Notes: a model not told the origin generated them from the letters alone. A DNA stretch of 64,000 nt from Lycocorax pyrrhopterus obiensis (GCA_014706295.1 JACSVZ010000024.1:2163136-2227135), one strand, 5' to 3'. Shown: positions 24,090 through 36,260, numbered from the stretch's first letter. A program made the numbers and translations.

Positions 24090-24530
24090 CAAGATCACCT
24101 GAGGAACCTGAATGTACACAAGACTATGGGACACAGCAGAAAGCATCCCAGAGTCCTGAGGGAGTTGGCTGATGTAGCTACCAAGACACCCTCAAAGGTA
24201 TTTGAAAAATCATGGCAGACAGGTGGAGTCCCAGGTGACTGGAAAAGGCAAAGCATTGCTCCCATTTTTAAAAGGGTAGCAAGCACAAGCCTGGGAACAC
24301 TCAAACTGTGAGCCTCCCCTCTGTGCTTGGAGCAGATTTGAAGGATTTGTGTGGTACTTGCTGCTGAGATTTGTAGGTTTAAAGAATGAATTCAGTGGAC
24401 AGGGGAAGGGCTGGGCTTCTGTAAGGGCTTTAACACAGTCCCTCACAACATCCTTCTCTCTGAATTGGAGAGAGATGGATCAGTGGGTGGATTGAAGGGT
24501 GAATCAGGAATTGCCTGGATGGTCACATCT
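24090..24530 (+). mobile_element. CR1 LINE ORF2 fragment, 5' part of interrupted copy
   Basis: This is the reverse-transcriptase-coding part of an old CR1 in plus orientation. Recognisable stretches are GATCACCTGAGGAACCTGAA, CAGAGTCCTGAGGGAGTTGG, CATTGCTCCCATTTTTAAAA (the PIFK region) and CTTCTGTAAGGGCTTTAACA (the FCKAFDxVPHN region, here FCKGFNTVPHN), then CACAACATCCTTCTCTCTGA. Internal deletions and stops show it is dead. It stops at 24530 where a younger CR1 is inserted and resumes at 24861. Confidence 0.92.
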
Positions 24531-24860
24531 ACCTGAAATCACAACTCCCTGACAGGAGGGGGCAGCCAGGCGGGGGTCGGTCTCTGCTCCCAGGTAACAA
24601 GTGACAGGACGAGAGGAAATTACCTCAAGTTGTGCCAGGGGTGGGTCAGGTTGGACATCAGGAGGAATTTCTTCATGGAAAGGGTGGTTAAACATTGGAA
24701 CGAACTGCCCAGCGAGGTGGTTGAACTACCTCTCTGGAGGTGTTCAAGGAACGACTGGACACGGCACCCAGTGCTCTGGTCTGGCTGCCAAGGCTGTGAT
24801 CAGTCAAAGGTTGGACTCAATGACCTCAGAGGTCTTTTTCAACCTCAGTGATCTGTGATT
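24531..24860 (+). mobile_element. CR1 LINE nested inside an older CR1
   Basis: A 330-bp CR1 3' fragment in plus orientation: GGTCTCTGCTCCCAGGTAAC, GGACGAGAGGAAATTACCTC, CAGGAGGAATTTCTTCATGG, GAACGAACTGCCCAGC, GTTGGACTCAATGACCTCAG, and the tail ATCTGTGATTC. It interrupts the older CR1 exactly where that element's consensus would read from GGATGGTCACATC straight into CAGAGGGCAAC. It is therefore younger than the surrounding copy. 5'-truncated and non-coding. Confidence 0.93.
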
Positions 24861-25125
24861 CAGAGGGCAACAGTCAATGGCTCCATGTCCATCTAGGTAT
24901 CAGTGATGAGCAGTGTCCCTCAGGGGTCCGTACTGGAACCAGTACTGTTTAACAGCTTCATCAGTGGCACAGACAGTGGGGTCAAGTGCACCCTCACCAT
25001 TTCACAGACGACACCAAGATGTGTGGTGTAGCTGAGGGACAGGATGACATCCAGAGGGACCTGCACAAGCACAGGAAGGAAGCCCACGGGAACCTCACGA
25101 GGTTCAACAAGGCCAAGTACCCCTG
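24861..25125 (+). mobile_element. CR1 LINE ORF2 fragment, 3' part of interrupted copy
   Basis: Continuation of the older CR1 after the nested insertion. It reads AGAGGGCAACAGTCAATGGC, GTCCCTCAGGGGTCCGTACT (the region before the catalytic domain), GACGACACCAAG (coding for the DDTK-type stretch near the RT active site) and AACCTCACGAGGTTCAACAA. The match ends near GGCCAAGTAC. The frame is broken, and the 3' UTR of this copy is absent. Confidence 0.92.
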
Positions 25126-27410
25126 TGGGGGCTGATAACACAGCAGGGTTTTGGAGCCTGCCAGCCTCCACCACCCACCCCTGAGCTGATGGGGATCCTA
25201 CTTGGAGTGACCAGTGCCACTTGAGCACAGACCCAGTGCCCTCCAACACATCTTTGCCTGGTCTCTTGTGGTGCTCGCAGGTGTGTCACAGCTGGGCTGG
25301 GCAGCAGCAGGCACTGATCCAGCAGCACTAAGCTCTTGCTGCCAGGGCTGTCTCTGTGGGATGCTCCACAGCAGCCTGCCACCTGTTGCCCTTGGGCAGC
25401 ACACACACACAGACCTGAGCTTTTTCTGCATATCCACCCTCCACTCTCTTTTTTCTCTGCCAGCCCTGGCACGGGAACAGGAAATCCCTCCACCCTTTAC
25501 ACCAATTATTGACTTTTCTACGTTGAACTGGAGAGGCTCCTGAGAGTCCACAAACCTGTGTCAGAGCATATCCCAACCAACATGAGCTCTGCAAACCTGC
25601 CCCCAAGACACTCCCAGCTCTGACCTCTGAACAGGTTTTCCAGGAAGACTTCATCCCCTGGGATGGGTGGTCTCGCTATCAGAGGTAATCACAGCAGGAG
25701 TCCTTTTCTTGTGGTACTTTGTGGAAATCTCAGCTTTTCAGATAGGAAAGGTGGACATTAACACCTCAGGGTAAAACTGGTGATACAGAACCAACAATAA
25801 AGTTCTTGTCTACCTTAGTCTCCAGCAAAAAGCTTTGAAAAGGAGGCAATGTTTTCCTTAGATAACTGATAGTAGTCTGGGTATAATGTGCAGCCAATTT
25901 AATACTTAGCAGCTTTATGCCTATAGCAGGTGTTTGTTTAAGAGAGATTTCACAGTACAGAGAGAGGTAAATGGCAGATTTCTTCCTTTAATGGGCCTCA
26001 GGCTCATTAAACAACATTTTACTTTCTCCTGTACAAGGTTTTTATTCATTAAAGAGATTCACTCTATTTCCAAGGGTGTTTTTTTCTCCTTTATTGACAA
26101 TTCACCTAATGTGCTGAAAGTTGTGTATCTGAGTGGGGGACAGGCAGCTGCCGTGCCTCTGCTCCCAGCCTGGGTGCACTTCTACCTCCACAAGTGCCTT
26201 CTCTCACTCTGAAAACACAACTTGACAAATTTCATGTGTTCTGGATTCATTCTTTTCTGAAAAACAAATTGTGTCTTCAAAAGGCTGTATTTTGAAACCT
26301 CAGAACAGTCATGTCATTGCAACCAGCAGCCCCAGAAAGGAATGGAATTTGCTTTTGAGATGAACCAGCTCAAAATACAAACTGCAAGATCTCTACAAAA
26401 CCTTCGAGTTCTGTTTCAGTTTTCCCCCAACACTGATCATTTTTCTTCTCTTGCCTCCAAAGTCTGTGCATGAGCCTGTTTCTTCAGGGTGGGGCGCTGT
26501 GAAACGGGGGCAGTCTCAGGTACGCACAGTAGGAACTACCTGGGCAAGAAAGAACCGTGAAATAAGGAAACCATCCAACACTGAAGGAGGCAGTAAATGC
26601 TCTCAGATGTGTCATCTGGGCTTTTTTATCTTTTAAACTGACAGTCCTTCCTCAGGGGACTGCCCTTGCCCACACTTGGCCAACCTGAGCTCGTTTGTGT
26701 GCCCCAGGCCCATGGACATCACCCGTTTATTTGCAAACACTGGACTCAGGTGTCAGGCCGAGAGGACAATGGTGAAACTGTTCCAGGCGTGTGGGACTTT
26801 CCTCATTGTTTCAGCATTTCTCCTCACAGGTCTGGGACTTACAAAGCCAAGAGACTCCCATTCACAGCTCTTCCTCCTAATCACACAGCCAATGGCATCC
26901 CCTGCCACCCAAAAGCAGCTTTTATTCTGACATCTGGAGCCAGCCTAGGCATGGACCAGAGGAGAGCGTGTCCTGTGCAGCCTCAGTGCCAGGCAGGGAG
27001 CCAGCAGAGCCACAGGGTGGGTCACAACATCTTTGAGTCCCCCCACCCAAACATTTGCAGCTACACACTAAGGACCAGGCAGGGTTTGAAGCCAGTTGCC
27101 CCAGCAGGATTTGGCCTTCAGAAAGTCCAGATGTCCAGATGCAAGCAGGATGTCCTCTCCACCCCCTCTGCTCTTCCATCACCCTCTTCTCACCACCTCC
27201 TGCTGCTTCTGCTCCTTGAGGCTGATTTAAAGAGAAACCATGAAGGCTCCTCATTCCTGATCTCCTAATTCTCTGGTGTTCATAGGGTCTTGATGGGATT
27301 TGCTGAGCTAAAAGGCACCTGAAAGTCAGGAATTAAAAACAGCTAAAAGTCCACTACACAGACAACTCCAGAGACACAACCTGGAGTAAACATGGGAAGC
27401 TGGTGGAAAA
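25126..27410. other. Single-copy DNA, no gene recognised
   Basis: Overlapping GC-rich frames at 25104-25654 on both strands have no domain signature. The part around 25860-26110 is AT-rich and repeat-free. The plus-strand frame 26666-27268 (200 codons) has no recognisable domain. No transposon is seen. Confidence 0.5.
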
Positions 27411-27640
27411 TTATAGAATCACAGACTCGTTAAGATCGGAAAAGACTTTGAAGATTATCAAGGACAAGCATCAACTAGCACCACCACCATGTTCACCACT
27501 AAACCACATGTCCTCAAGTGCCACATCCACTCACTTTTTGAGAACTTCCAGGGGTGGTGATTCCACCAGCGCTCTGGGCAGCCTGTGCTAGGGCTGGACA
27601 GCCCTTTCCATGAAAAAAAATTCTGATATTTAATGTAAAC
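27411..27640 (-). mobile_element. CR1 LINE 3' fragment, older copy
   Basis: The left edge TTATAGAATCACAGACTCG followed by ATCGGAAAAGACTTTGAAG is a diverged CR1 tail in reverse complement. The body includes CCACTAAACCACATGTCCTC, CAGGGGTGGTGATTCCACCA and GGGCAGCCTGTGCTAGGGC. Divergence is greater than in the copies at 20552 or 49421, so this is an older insertion. Non-coding. Confidence 0.9.
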
Positions 27641-28794
27641 CATGCCGGTGCAAAATGTTACATATTTTGCTGGTTATCAAAATTAATTTTACTGCCAAAG
27701 AATTCAGCCCAAAAGCCTTATTCCCCTGAAACCTGCTTCATGTCTTCTTAACTGACTCGTGATGCAATAATAGCTCCAAATAAAACCCCCACAACCTGTG
27801 TGCGTGAGCACTGCACGAGCTGAGGAGAATTTGCACCCACCTGGGTTCAAAGGCGCAGCTCCTGAGCCCTGAGCCACCACGGGACTGTGGATGCAGAGGG
27901 CCTGCTCAGGAGATGTGCTCCTGTGAAGTCTTTGGCTTCACTCTGTAAAGAATAAAAGATCAGATGCAGCAGTTCACCCACACCATCGACAACTCCATTC
28001 ACTGGAATAAAGGTGTTTCTTCTGAGGAAAAGAAAAGCAGTGAACTAGAAAAAGAGTTTTGAATTAATGGCTATATAATTTGGCAGCGGAATTTGAAAGT
28101 TCCCGATCAAGGAGAGATTAATGGTCCAGATTAAAAAAATGCTGAAAGAAACAGATGCTCCATGTTTGCACACTTGGCAGAGCACTGGAACAAGGCAGGA
28201 GCAGCCGTACCAGCCCATGGCCTTGACGGGGGATGGCCTCCACCAGCAGCGACTCAACTCAGCAGTCTAATGAAAAGTTCAAGCAGCATTCCTCTTGTGT
28301 TCTTTATGGCAGAGTTTAGGATTAGTTTGCTGTCTAAAATTCTTCACAACTCCAGGCCTGCGGGAAGTAAATAAATACTGGAGGAGAAGAATTGTGATGG
28401 CACCATCACTGCTGGTGGGATGCTCAGCTCTTTCCCACCAGATGCCAGCCTTTCCCAGAATCGAATTTCCTGCACTGAAGAGTTTTGCAGGTCCTTGTGA
28501 TGGGAAAAAAAATAATAAAAGTTTGCCCCATTATTTTTTCCTGAGGAAGAAAGGCCTGGAAAAAGCCTTGTAAGAATGAAAAGATAACAATTAAGAGGAT
28601 GCTGACTTAGCTCTTCCAGCTAAAGCATTTTCTCATTAGAACACATTTGAGCTTTCTTTTTCCTTCAAAGCTAAACAGAAAAAAAAGTTAATGATTTTTG
28701 GGGGTCAAATAAACCATTTCTTTCCATTCACCTCTGCGACTCTTAGGTTTGTGTCAAGCAGTTGATAGTGATTCCAAATCAAGAAATATTTAAT
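27641..28794. other. Single-copy DNA, nothing recognised
   Basis: AT-rich in places (27640-27700, 28040-28150). No gene or repeat family is recognised. Confidence 0.5.
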
Positions 28795-28852
28795 AGACTC
28801 ATAGGATATGTTGAGTTGGAAGGAACCCAAAAGGATCAAGGCCAACTCCAGA
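28795..28852 (-). mobile_element. CR1 LINE 3'-end remnant
   Basis: GACTCATAGGATATGTTGAG, then TTGGAAGGAACCCAAAAGGATCAAGGCCAACTCC, is the terminal 55-60 bp of a minus-strand CR1. It resembles the start of the copy at 49421 but is truncated almost at once. Confidence 0.82.
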
Positions 28853-30221
28853 AATAGCATACTGAGGTTTTTTTAGCACAGATAACCCAGCACAAACTCT
28901 GGGCTGGTCCCTCCCTCACTCCCTTCTGTGACTTCTTGCTGAAGGAGGCACCGCTCACTCTTGGTTTGTGTCCCTGCCTGACCCCCCAGTGACCCCCCAG
29001 CTGAGCTCCACCTGCCTCTCTGAGCACCACCTCAAGAGCTCCAAGGATTTGTGACCTATGGGCTTTCAGCTGCTGAAAAAGATGGAACACACCAAACACA
29101 TGCCTGCACATATCTGTGGATTCATCAGTCTGTTTAAATTGAGAAATCATGTGAAAACTCAAGAGAGTACAAGGATTTGTTGTGTTCAAGTTAAATTCTT
29201 CTTTTGCTTTATTTTTGGCTTTTTTGTTGTGTATTCAGTCAAATCAAAATTATTTTTTCATGTTTTATACCTCAGCCAAGACAATGAATTCGTAAAACTC
29301 TGATTATTTTCAGCTCACCAAAAGGCTGGTGGAGAGCTGTGTCCTCGAGCTGAGGGATGCACAGGGAATCAGGGATCTGCCCCTCTCCAGGCAGCTCCTG
29401 TGAAATCCCCCTTTTTCACCGTGACTCCCTCGTGTGACAAAGGACCTTCTCATCACTGCCCACCCAAACCCTGGGAAACACAGATGTCTTTATTGAGGAA
29501 ATCTAGAGAGGCAGGAGCCTCCACTCTGGAGATGCAGAGCCAGCCGTGATCCCAAATCCCCCCATCAGGACTCGTGCCTGGAGTACATCATGGGGTCTTC
29601 AGGACCAGTGGTGGCTATTGCAGCTTCAGAGGTTCCAAATCAGAAATCTAGTGGCAAAAACGTGAAATGGATTGTAAATCCCCCCTGTGTTTTCCCATGC
29701 CTGCCCCTGCTGCCATCTGTGAGTACGGAAAGCACCGCAAGGCTTTGGCTGCATCGAGGAAAAGCCCATACCCATGGCGTGGTGACACAGCCAGGGTGGG
29801 AGTGTTACCCTTGGGAGGATATTGCTTCACTTGGAAGAGCCTCCACATTGGGAGGGTGTTACTTCAGAGCTTCTTAGGAAGTCAGACTGATTTTAAGAGG
29901 TGAAATACTTGGAAAAAAAATCAGGAACCAGAATTTTAAATAGACACAGAATGTCTGAAGTGATGAAATCACAGGGAGAAACACAAAATCATCAGCTCTG
30001 ACCAGTGCCCTTGCACCCTCAGTCTGAGTCAGGGGACCAAAATGACTTCATATGTCACACCGTGCCCAGAGCACTGGCCACAGCGTGACCGTGTCTGCGC
30101 TGCTGTGAGTCACTGCTGGTGACACAGCAAAAGGCTCTGCCGTGGCTGGGGACATCTCCCTTTACACTTGATGTCAGTGGAGATACTTGCAGGACGGGCA
30201 TGGCTTTCTCTTATCTTCATG
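28853..30221. other. Single-copy DNA, no gene recognised
   Basis: No exon-like block or transposon is recognised. Near 29180-29300 the DNA is AT-rich. Confidence 0.5.
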
Positions 30222-30290
30222 TGGTCATGGATTGCAAGGCCAAAAGAGACTGGCTTGGCCAACCGGCCTGACCTCCCACTGGCCTAAGCT
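30222..30290 (-). mobile_element. Possible ancient CR1-type LINE remnant
   Basis: GGTCATGGATTGCAAGGCCA, then AAAGAGAC and CGGCCTGACCTCCC, resembles the tail of old sauropsid CR1 subfamilies in reverse complement. The match is short and diverged, so I hold it only weakly. Confidence 0.35.
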
Positions 30291-30653
30291 CAGAGCTCTG
30301 CGTTCAGGTTTGATAATGTGGAGAAGTGCCCACATTTGATCTACAGCTGAGGACCTGAGGGACAGGGTCCAGCTGCTCTGAGGGAAAATTTGGAGTCTAA
30401 ATGGATGCGAAGGATGCAAAACCCACTTCCATCACAGCAGCCACAGGAACAGCTACAACAGACCAGAGTTTACAGCTCTGAGATATTTTAGTCTAAACAG
30501 GGCATTTCCAGTGCCTTTCCTGACATCAGGGAGCCTAAATCTGCCTGGTAGTTTATTTGGAAGGGTTGTGTTACAGTTTTGTGAACAAGCTCGGGCTCCT
30601 GCAAGGGGCTGCTTGGCCAGGAGCTGGGGTCACCTGTCCCCACAAGTGGCCAG
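30291..30653. other. Single-copy DNA flanking a minus-strand LTR
   Basis: Nothing is recognised apart from the first unit of a 33-bp local duplication that begins CCAGGAGCTGGGG at 30617. The second unit starts at 30650 and is split by the adjoining LTR. Confidence 0.6.
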
Positions 30654-31090
30654 TGATGCCTTATCAGGCCTCCTAGACACAGAGACCAGACAGAGTAAAG
30701 GAACAAAAGTAGGGATTTATTTGAAGGGCCTTCAAGGTACACCCTGGGGAGCCAGAGGCTATTGCCAAGATGGACCCCGAGATGGACGACAGGTCACGAG
30801 TTTTCTACACTTTTATAGGTTTGGTTCATTTGCATATCAGGGTCAATTCTCCAATTAAAGCCCCAGTTAAATGATGTAATTCCCCTTAGCTACCCCCCCT
30901 TCAGAGACTCCTTGGTTTACACCCCTCGGGCTCAGGATGGTCCAGGTGTCTTTGAAGAGCAGCCCGGAGAGGCTTTGTTGTGTCTAACAGGCACGAGAGA
31001 GCAGAAAGTAACAGGCTACAAGAAGCTTCAAAGTTGCACACTAAGCAGTACAGAATTTAAAAAATATAAAAGTTAAAACCTAAGGCATCA
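30654..31090 (-). mobile_element. Solo LTR with 10-bp terminal inverted repeats
   Basis: A 437-bp element with perfect 10-bp ends, TGATGCCTTA at 30654-30663 and TAAGGCATCA at 31081-31090. CCAG flanks it on both sides (30650-30653 and 31091-31094), a 4-bp target-site duplication. On the minus strand TATAAAAG (plus 30810-30817) is followed by AATAAA (plus 30716-30721 as TTTATT), the right order for an LTR promoter and polyadenylation signal. An octamer-like ATGCAAAT also lies upstream of the TATA box on that strand. The 4-bp duplication points to an ERV1/gamma-like element; that class is an inference. No internal sequence adjoins it. Confidence 0.85.
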
Positions 31091-31201
31091 CCAGGAGCTG
31101 GGGCCACCTCGGGCATCTGCATCTTATGGGCCATCAGGTTGGTGTTCTGTGCAGTTTGCTGGCCAAACATGTCAGGTATAGGCTTCATCCTGGGGGGAAT
31201 G
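31091..31201. other. LTR right flank
   Basis: Begins with the right-hand CCAG duplication and the remainder of the second unit of the 33-bp local repeat (GAGCTGGGGCCACCT). Nothing else is recognised. Confidence 0.6.
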
Positions 31202-31240
31202 GGCAAGGCAAGGCAAGGCAAGGCAAGGCAAGGCAAGGCA
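31202..31240. repeat. (GGCAA)n microsatellite
   Basis: Almost eight uninterrupted copies of the pentanucleotide GGCAA. Purity over 39 bp suggests it is young and probably variable in length between individuals. Confidence 0.97.
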
Positions 31241-34200
31241 TATTTGCACACTGACACGGAGAAATGAACTTGGCTTTTCTTTGTGCCACAGACTCTGCAG
31301 GATGCTCAAATCCCAGAACCGCTCCCTTACAGGGGGGTTTCTCCCAGCCCCAGCATTAGTGCTGAGCCCTGTCCCTGCACTGCTCAGCAGGAAAGGTCAG
31401 TCAAGTCACTAATCCCAGGGCAAACAGTGGCAAAATATGTCTGGGGCAGTGAGTGCAGCTTATCTGTGTTTGTGAGGAGGTGTCACCTTGCCAGTGCGGG
31501 TGTGTATCAACAGTGACTACTGGATATATTCAGTGTATTTCACTCCTTTCTCTTCCCTGTTCACAAATGTGTTTGCTAAAGCACAGGGCAAATGTTTTCC
31601 TCTGCAAAATTAACCATGTAAGGGAGGCCAAGGACTTACAGAGCCTTTCCCTGTATGCCAGCCCCCAGAAAGGGATCCCCTGGACCCACAAGCCCAGGCT
31701 GCTGTCTGTTCACACCAGGTTGTTCCCAGGCCTGCCCTGGGAATGACTCCCCTCTCTCTGCCCATCTGCTCCATACGAGGAGAGCTCACTCTTCCCTGTA
31801 GGCTGCAGAGAAATAGGAGCTGAACCTCTGGGCACTGTGCAGAAAGCTGATACATCCTGTTAGGAGATTGATCCAAGCAGAAAAGATGGACACAGGAGAC
31901 CCATCCAGAGAAGGGGGTTGAATCAAGCCTATCAGTTAGGCTGCAGTCCCGGCCCATGGTATCCCACAACCTAAGGTCGTTCATTTTGGCCCAAGGAGAG
32001 GGCAGAACCCTGTGCTGTGCTGGGATGCCAGGAGGAAGCTGGCAGCTGGAGAGGTGGGTCCTCATCTGTACCTTCTCCACTCAAAGTATTTTTCTTATTA
32101 GGGTGTATATTGGCCAAGGAATGGGTCTGCACATTGCTGTCCTCGACAGAGGCAGCTCAGGTCAAGGCTGTGTGCAGGTCTTGTGTGCACCCTGAGATGT
32201 TCTGGCTGTGACCTGGCACCGTGACTGCCTCCCATCAGGGTGGCTTCAGTGGCAGAGATTTGCTGGACTGAGACAAGATTCGCTCTATCCTCTGTCATGA
32301 GAAATCCCTTTCCTGTCCGCAGCAATGTTCCCACTGCCTGGCGTCCTCTGTGTCCCCTGACAGAGCACAGGCAGGAGACACCTGGTGACACACACCCCAA
32401 GGTCATGGCCCCACGGCGTTCTGCTTCTCCCCTCTGCCCTGAAGAGCAAGTCAGCAAGGTCTGCAGGACAGGTTGGTGCTGAGCGGAGACCTGGGACAGA
32501 AGTGACAAGCCAGGGCGGTCAGTGAGCACCGAATGATGAAGGTTTGGGGTAACACTGCTCAGATGACCTGGGGATGTCAGGCCACCACGTGTCCTCACAG
32601 GATACCCCACCACGTGTATCAGGTGGGGTCACTCTGCAGGGACTTGGGCTGGACAAGCTCACACAAGCAGGAGCACTGGGATCTCCACCGAAGGTAAGCT
32701 TTGGGTAGGTTTGAAAAGTGTCCTTTAGTCAATCAGGAGTAAATTTGGCTGAATTTCAACAATCAAGTGTTGGAATGACCACAGTTTATTTTAAAAAATC
32801 AATTTTTATGTCCTTTTGGTGGCTAAGAAGGGCTTGAAGGCCTGAAAAACTCATCACAAAATCAAGTGTGGAATAAAAGTTGTTGGAACCCTGCCTTATC
32901 AGGAACAATCTCAGCTGACTGCTGGCTTTCAGCCTGGGTACTGGTAACACCTTATGGGTGTGGGAACGATAGTGTGGACTGAAAATAAAATCCATCATGA
33001 GAATGCATTCAGCAGACTACAAAATAAATGGAGACGAACAGCCACGAGGATAAGGACAAAGACCTGGAATTGCTGGAATACATCTGAAGCAAATGTACAG
33101 GCTGAAGATGTCACAGGCCCTTCACTGGATTGAAAGGATCAGCTTGTCTCCTGCAGTCTACAGGGATTAACACAGCTCCAAGGAATTCACTAACTGTTTT
33201 GCTAATATCTGGAAAGATAGTGGGAGACGCTTTCTCAGCAAGCTGAGATAACACACAAGTGTCTGCTCCACCCCCAAGGGAAGGAGGGTGTTAAACTGCA
33301 ATCAGAAAAAACAAAGTTTAACTGATTGCTTAGAAACTTCAAAGTTAAACAGCTCCAATAACCTGAAACCAAGGGTCTGGAAGGGGGTGCTCTCATGGGA
33401 TGATGATATTTTTAATAAATCTAGGAATGCCATGAAATATTTACAAAGGCTGGGAGAAAACAAATGCTGTGGCAGCCTCCACATAAGAGCAGCGGGGAGG
33501 CACGAGGTAATTAGGGAGCTGTTACCCTGCTATAAACACCTGGGAAGCTCAAGGAATGGCTGTCACATACTCAGATGCTGTGGAGGTGGTCACATCCCAC
33601 TGTTAAAAACAGCTGGTAAATGGGGGTTTCAAAAGAATGCAGGAAGGTCTAGAAAATCTGCCTCGTGGTGAAAAAGGTGAGAGGGTCAGTGTGTTTAATT
33701 TATCTGTGATGAGGCTGAAGGGTGAACCGAGGGTGCTGGGAAGTGAGAGAAACCGAGATCTGCCTGTGAGCCGATGCTGGAAAAACTCAGAGTGGAAATA
33801 AGTTGCAATTAAGAGTGCAAGTAAGGAACCTTTGCTCAGGCAGGAGCACTTGATTTTGGCATGGGATACGTTTTCCAGCAGGTAATATCTGTATACAAGG
33901 ATTGCAGGCCTTGAAAGAGCGTTTCTGATGCATTTGGCTCAGGGAAGGAAGTGGAGGAATCTGTGAGCTGATATTCAGGCAGTCACACAAGGAACTGGAG
34001 TCATCTCTGCTGGTCTTACTGTCTATGAAGGTCTTCCAGAAATGTCCTCCACTGAGAGACTCAGCAGATCTTCAGCAGATTCATCACAATATTTGGGAAC
34101 TGAGCATTTATCCTCCATATCTTCATAAAGCACTATCTATGAAAATAAAGGTAATTCAATCTTTCTCAAAGAATTACTTCATCTCTCTAAACTTTACAGA

Positions 34201-36260
34201 ATGCAGAGAAAATAAACGGTCTGAAATTAGCTGATGACACAATATATTTAACAGAAAAATAAATAATTTAAGCTGACAAGAAACTGGAGAAATTTCCTAA
34301 GTCAGGCAGAAACCACTAACCATGAAAGTGAAAATGAATCCTGCTGGAACTGTAATGTTCTTTGGAGCACGTTTAGTCAGTTTGGCTGTGGTGTCCATGG
34401 TGGCACCAGCTGGCTGCAGGGGACTGCTGCTGCTGTGTGTGGGAAGGGGCGAGGGCTGGTCTTGGCTCCAGGTTGTGTTTTCTGGCCTCTTAGCACATGA
34501 AACTGCTGATTGCTCTGGTTTAGGTAAACTGGGAAACACTGATGCACAAAGCCCCACATTTCTTCTTGGAACTGTCTTCATTGGGGGACAGCTTTGTAGT
34601 TCACACCTGGAGCTGGGGCTTCCAGAGCTGCAGGCCCAGTGAGAGCAGCGCCTGGGCAGCTCTGGCCCCATTGCAGCCACCTGGGTCACCTCTGACTGGG
34701 GACACCGGGACTCCCCCAGGTACTGGGAAACAGCTTAGGCAGCTGTTGTTCTTAGCAGTGACACTGATTGACAGCTGTCTATCTTGGAGCCCTGGAAACA
34801 TCTGGAACATTCTCTGTTCAAAGGAAACGTAGAAAGTTTCAGCCGATTTCAGACTGAAACCAAATTTCAACTACAGTATTCATTTTCTTGGAAATCACCC
34901 TTTCCAACCCAGTTTCAATTCCTTTTCTTTGGAGATGTCCAAAACTTTTGTCTCCTGGGGATCAGCACACAGGATTCTCCCTGTGGCTGGAGCCAACCAC
35001 AGACGGACCTGACTGTGCTGGAACCGGGACCATTGGGATCCCTGAGCAGGTGGAATTTAGAGATATGCCCAGGCTCCTACAAACAAGAAACAAAATATTT
35101 GCATAAAATCCACTTCCCCTCCACCTGTGTTATTGCTTCCCTGGATGATGAAACACTGGCCTATTTCCATAACAATTAAAATGCCTGAAGAAATGGCCCA
35201 GAAGTGCTCAGGACTTGAGCACTTGTGACAGCACTGATAGGATCAGGAGTACAGAGAAACCCTTGAGGCTCTGAGAAGAGAAGAAATGGAGCTTTTCTAT
35301 GTATATTTATTTCTGTTACTCCTAATACCTTTGCTGCATTTCTCCACCATGAGGACAAAGCTGTTAATGGTATTAAATCTTAAGAATTTAATCTTAAAAT
35401 CTTAAAAAAGAACTCTTGAATGTTACTCATTACATGCTCTTATGCAAAAAAAAATTGCAAAATCAGGGGGCATTTGAACTGCATGGACTCCCCTCTGATG
35501 TTATTAAAGCTCCAGGCTAAAATTATTTTCAAGATCACATGAGAAATATATAACAAGAGAAGACGAGCTCAGGTTAAATTCATTTTTGCTGGGGATACAC
35601 TGCAGAGTAACTGCAGAGTAGCTGCTGCAATCCACGCTTTTTGGAATAGTTATTTTATTTTATATTGTATCGTTTGATGAGTTATCCTATCACATGCGCA
35701 GGCACACTCAGTTGTGAGCCCCAGGAGTGGGCTCCAGCGCTGCCCTTGCTGCCTCTGTCTGCCCTGGTGTGTTTGCCAGCAGCACATTCCTCTGCCTGGG
35801 CTGCAGCTGGTTCTCAAATGGCGCTGAAATTTTCTCTTCTTGTTTCTTGTGTCCCTTCCCCAGCCCTGCAGCTGGACACTCTCGGGTGCTACGTCAGGGA
35901 AAAGAGTGCCAAATTAGCATTTTCAGAAGTGCAAAATAATGTCAGTGAGAGAATAGTTGCATTCAAGGGAAAAAACTGAACCACAAGAGCAACAAGACAT
36001 GACAGAACATGGTTTCAATTCAGCCGTCTGCACAACGTGAACTTCCGCTTTCCAAGAAGCAGGAAAATGACCCCGTGTTGCGTCTCTACAAAGGCATTAC
36101 GCTGATGTTTCACCTCCTGAAGACCCTGTTTCCCTGCTCCTGAGTTGTCCCTGTTTCAAAAGTGTGAGAAATTAAGTACAAGAGGATCCATAGGGAAGAA
36201 AGCAGCACTTTGCTGTAGCTGCTGCACAGATGTCCCTGGCAGTCTCACCTGCACTGGCGG
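31241..36260. other. Single-copy DNA, no gene recognised
   Basis: Five kilobases with no recognised gene or transposon. A 127-codon plus-strand frame (33288-33671) and several frames near 34297-34870 have no domain and compete with antisense frames. Around 35390-35680 the DNA is AT-rich and repeat-free, a weak candidate for conserved non-coding sequence. Confidence 0.5.

Noticed and set aside
18813..24095. Reading the LTRs at 18819 and 23702 as the two ends of one provirus
   Set aside because: They do not align with each other, each has its own target-site duplication, and no retroviral coding sequence lies between them.
33288..33671. 127-codon plus-strand frame as a gene
   Set aside because: No domain or splice signals; composition fits a chance frame.
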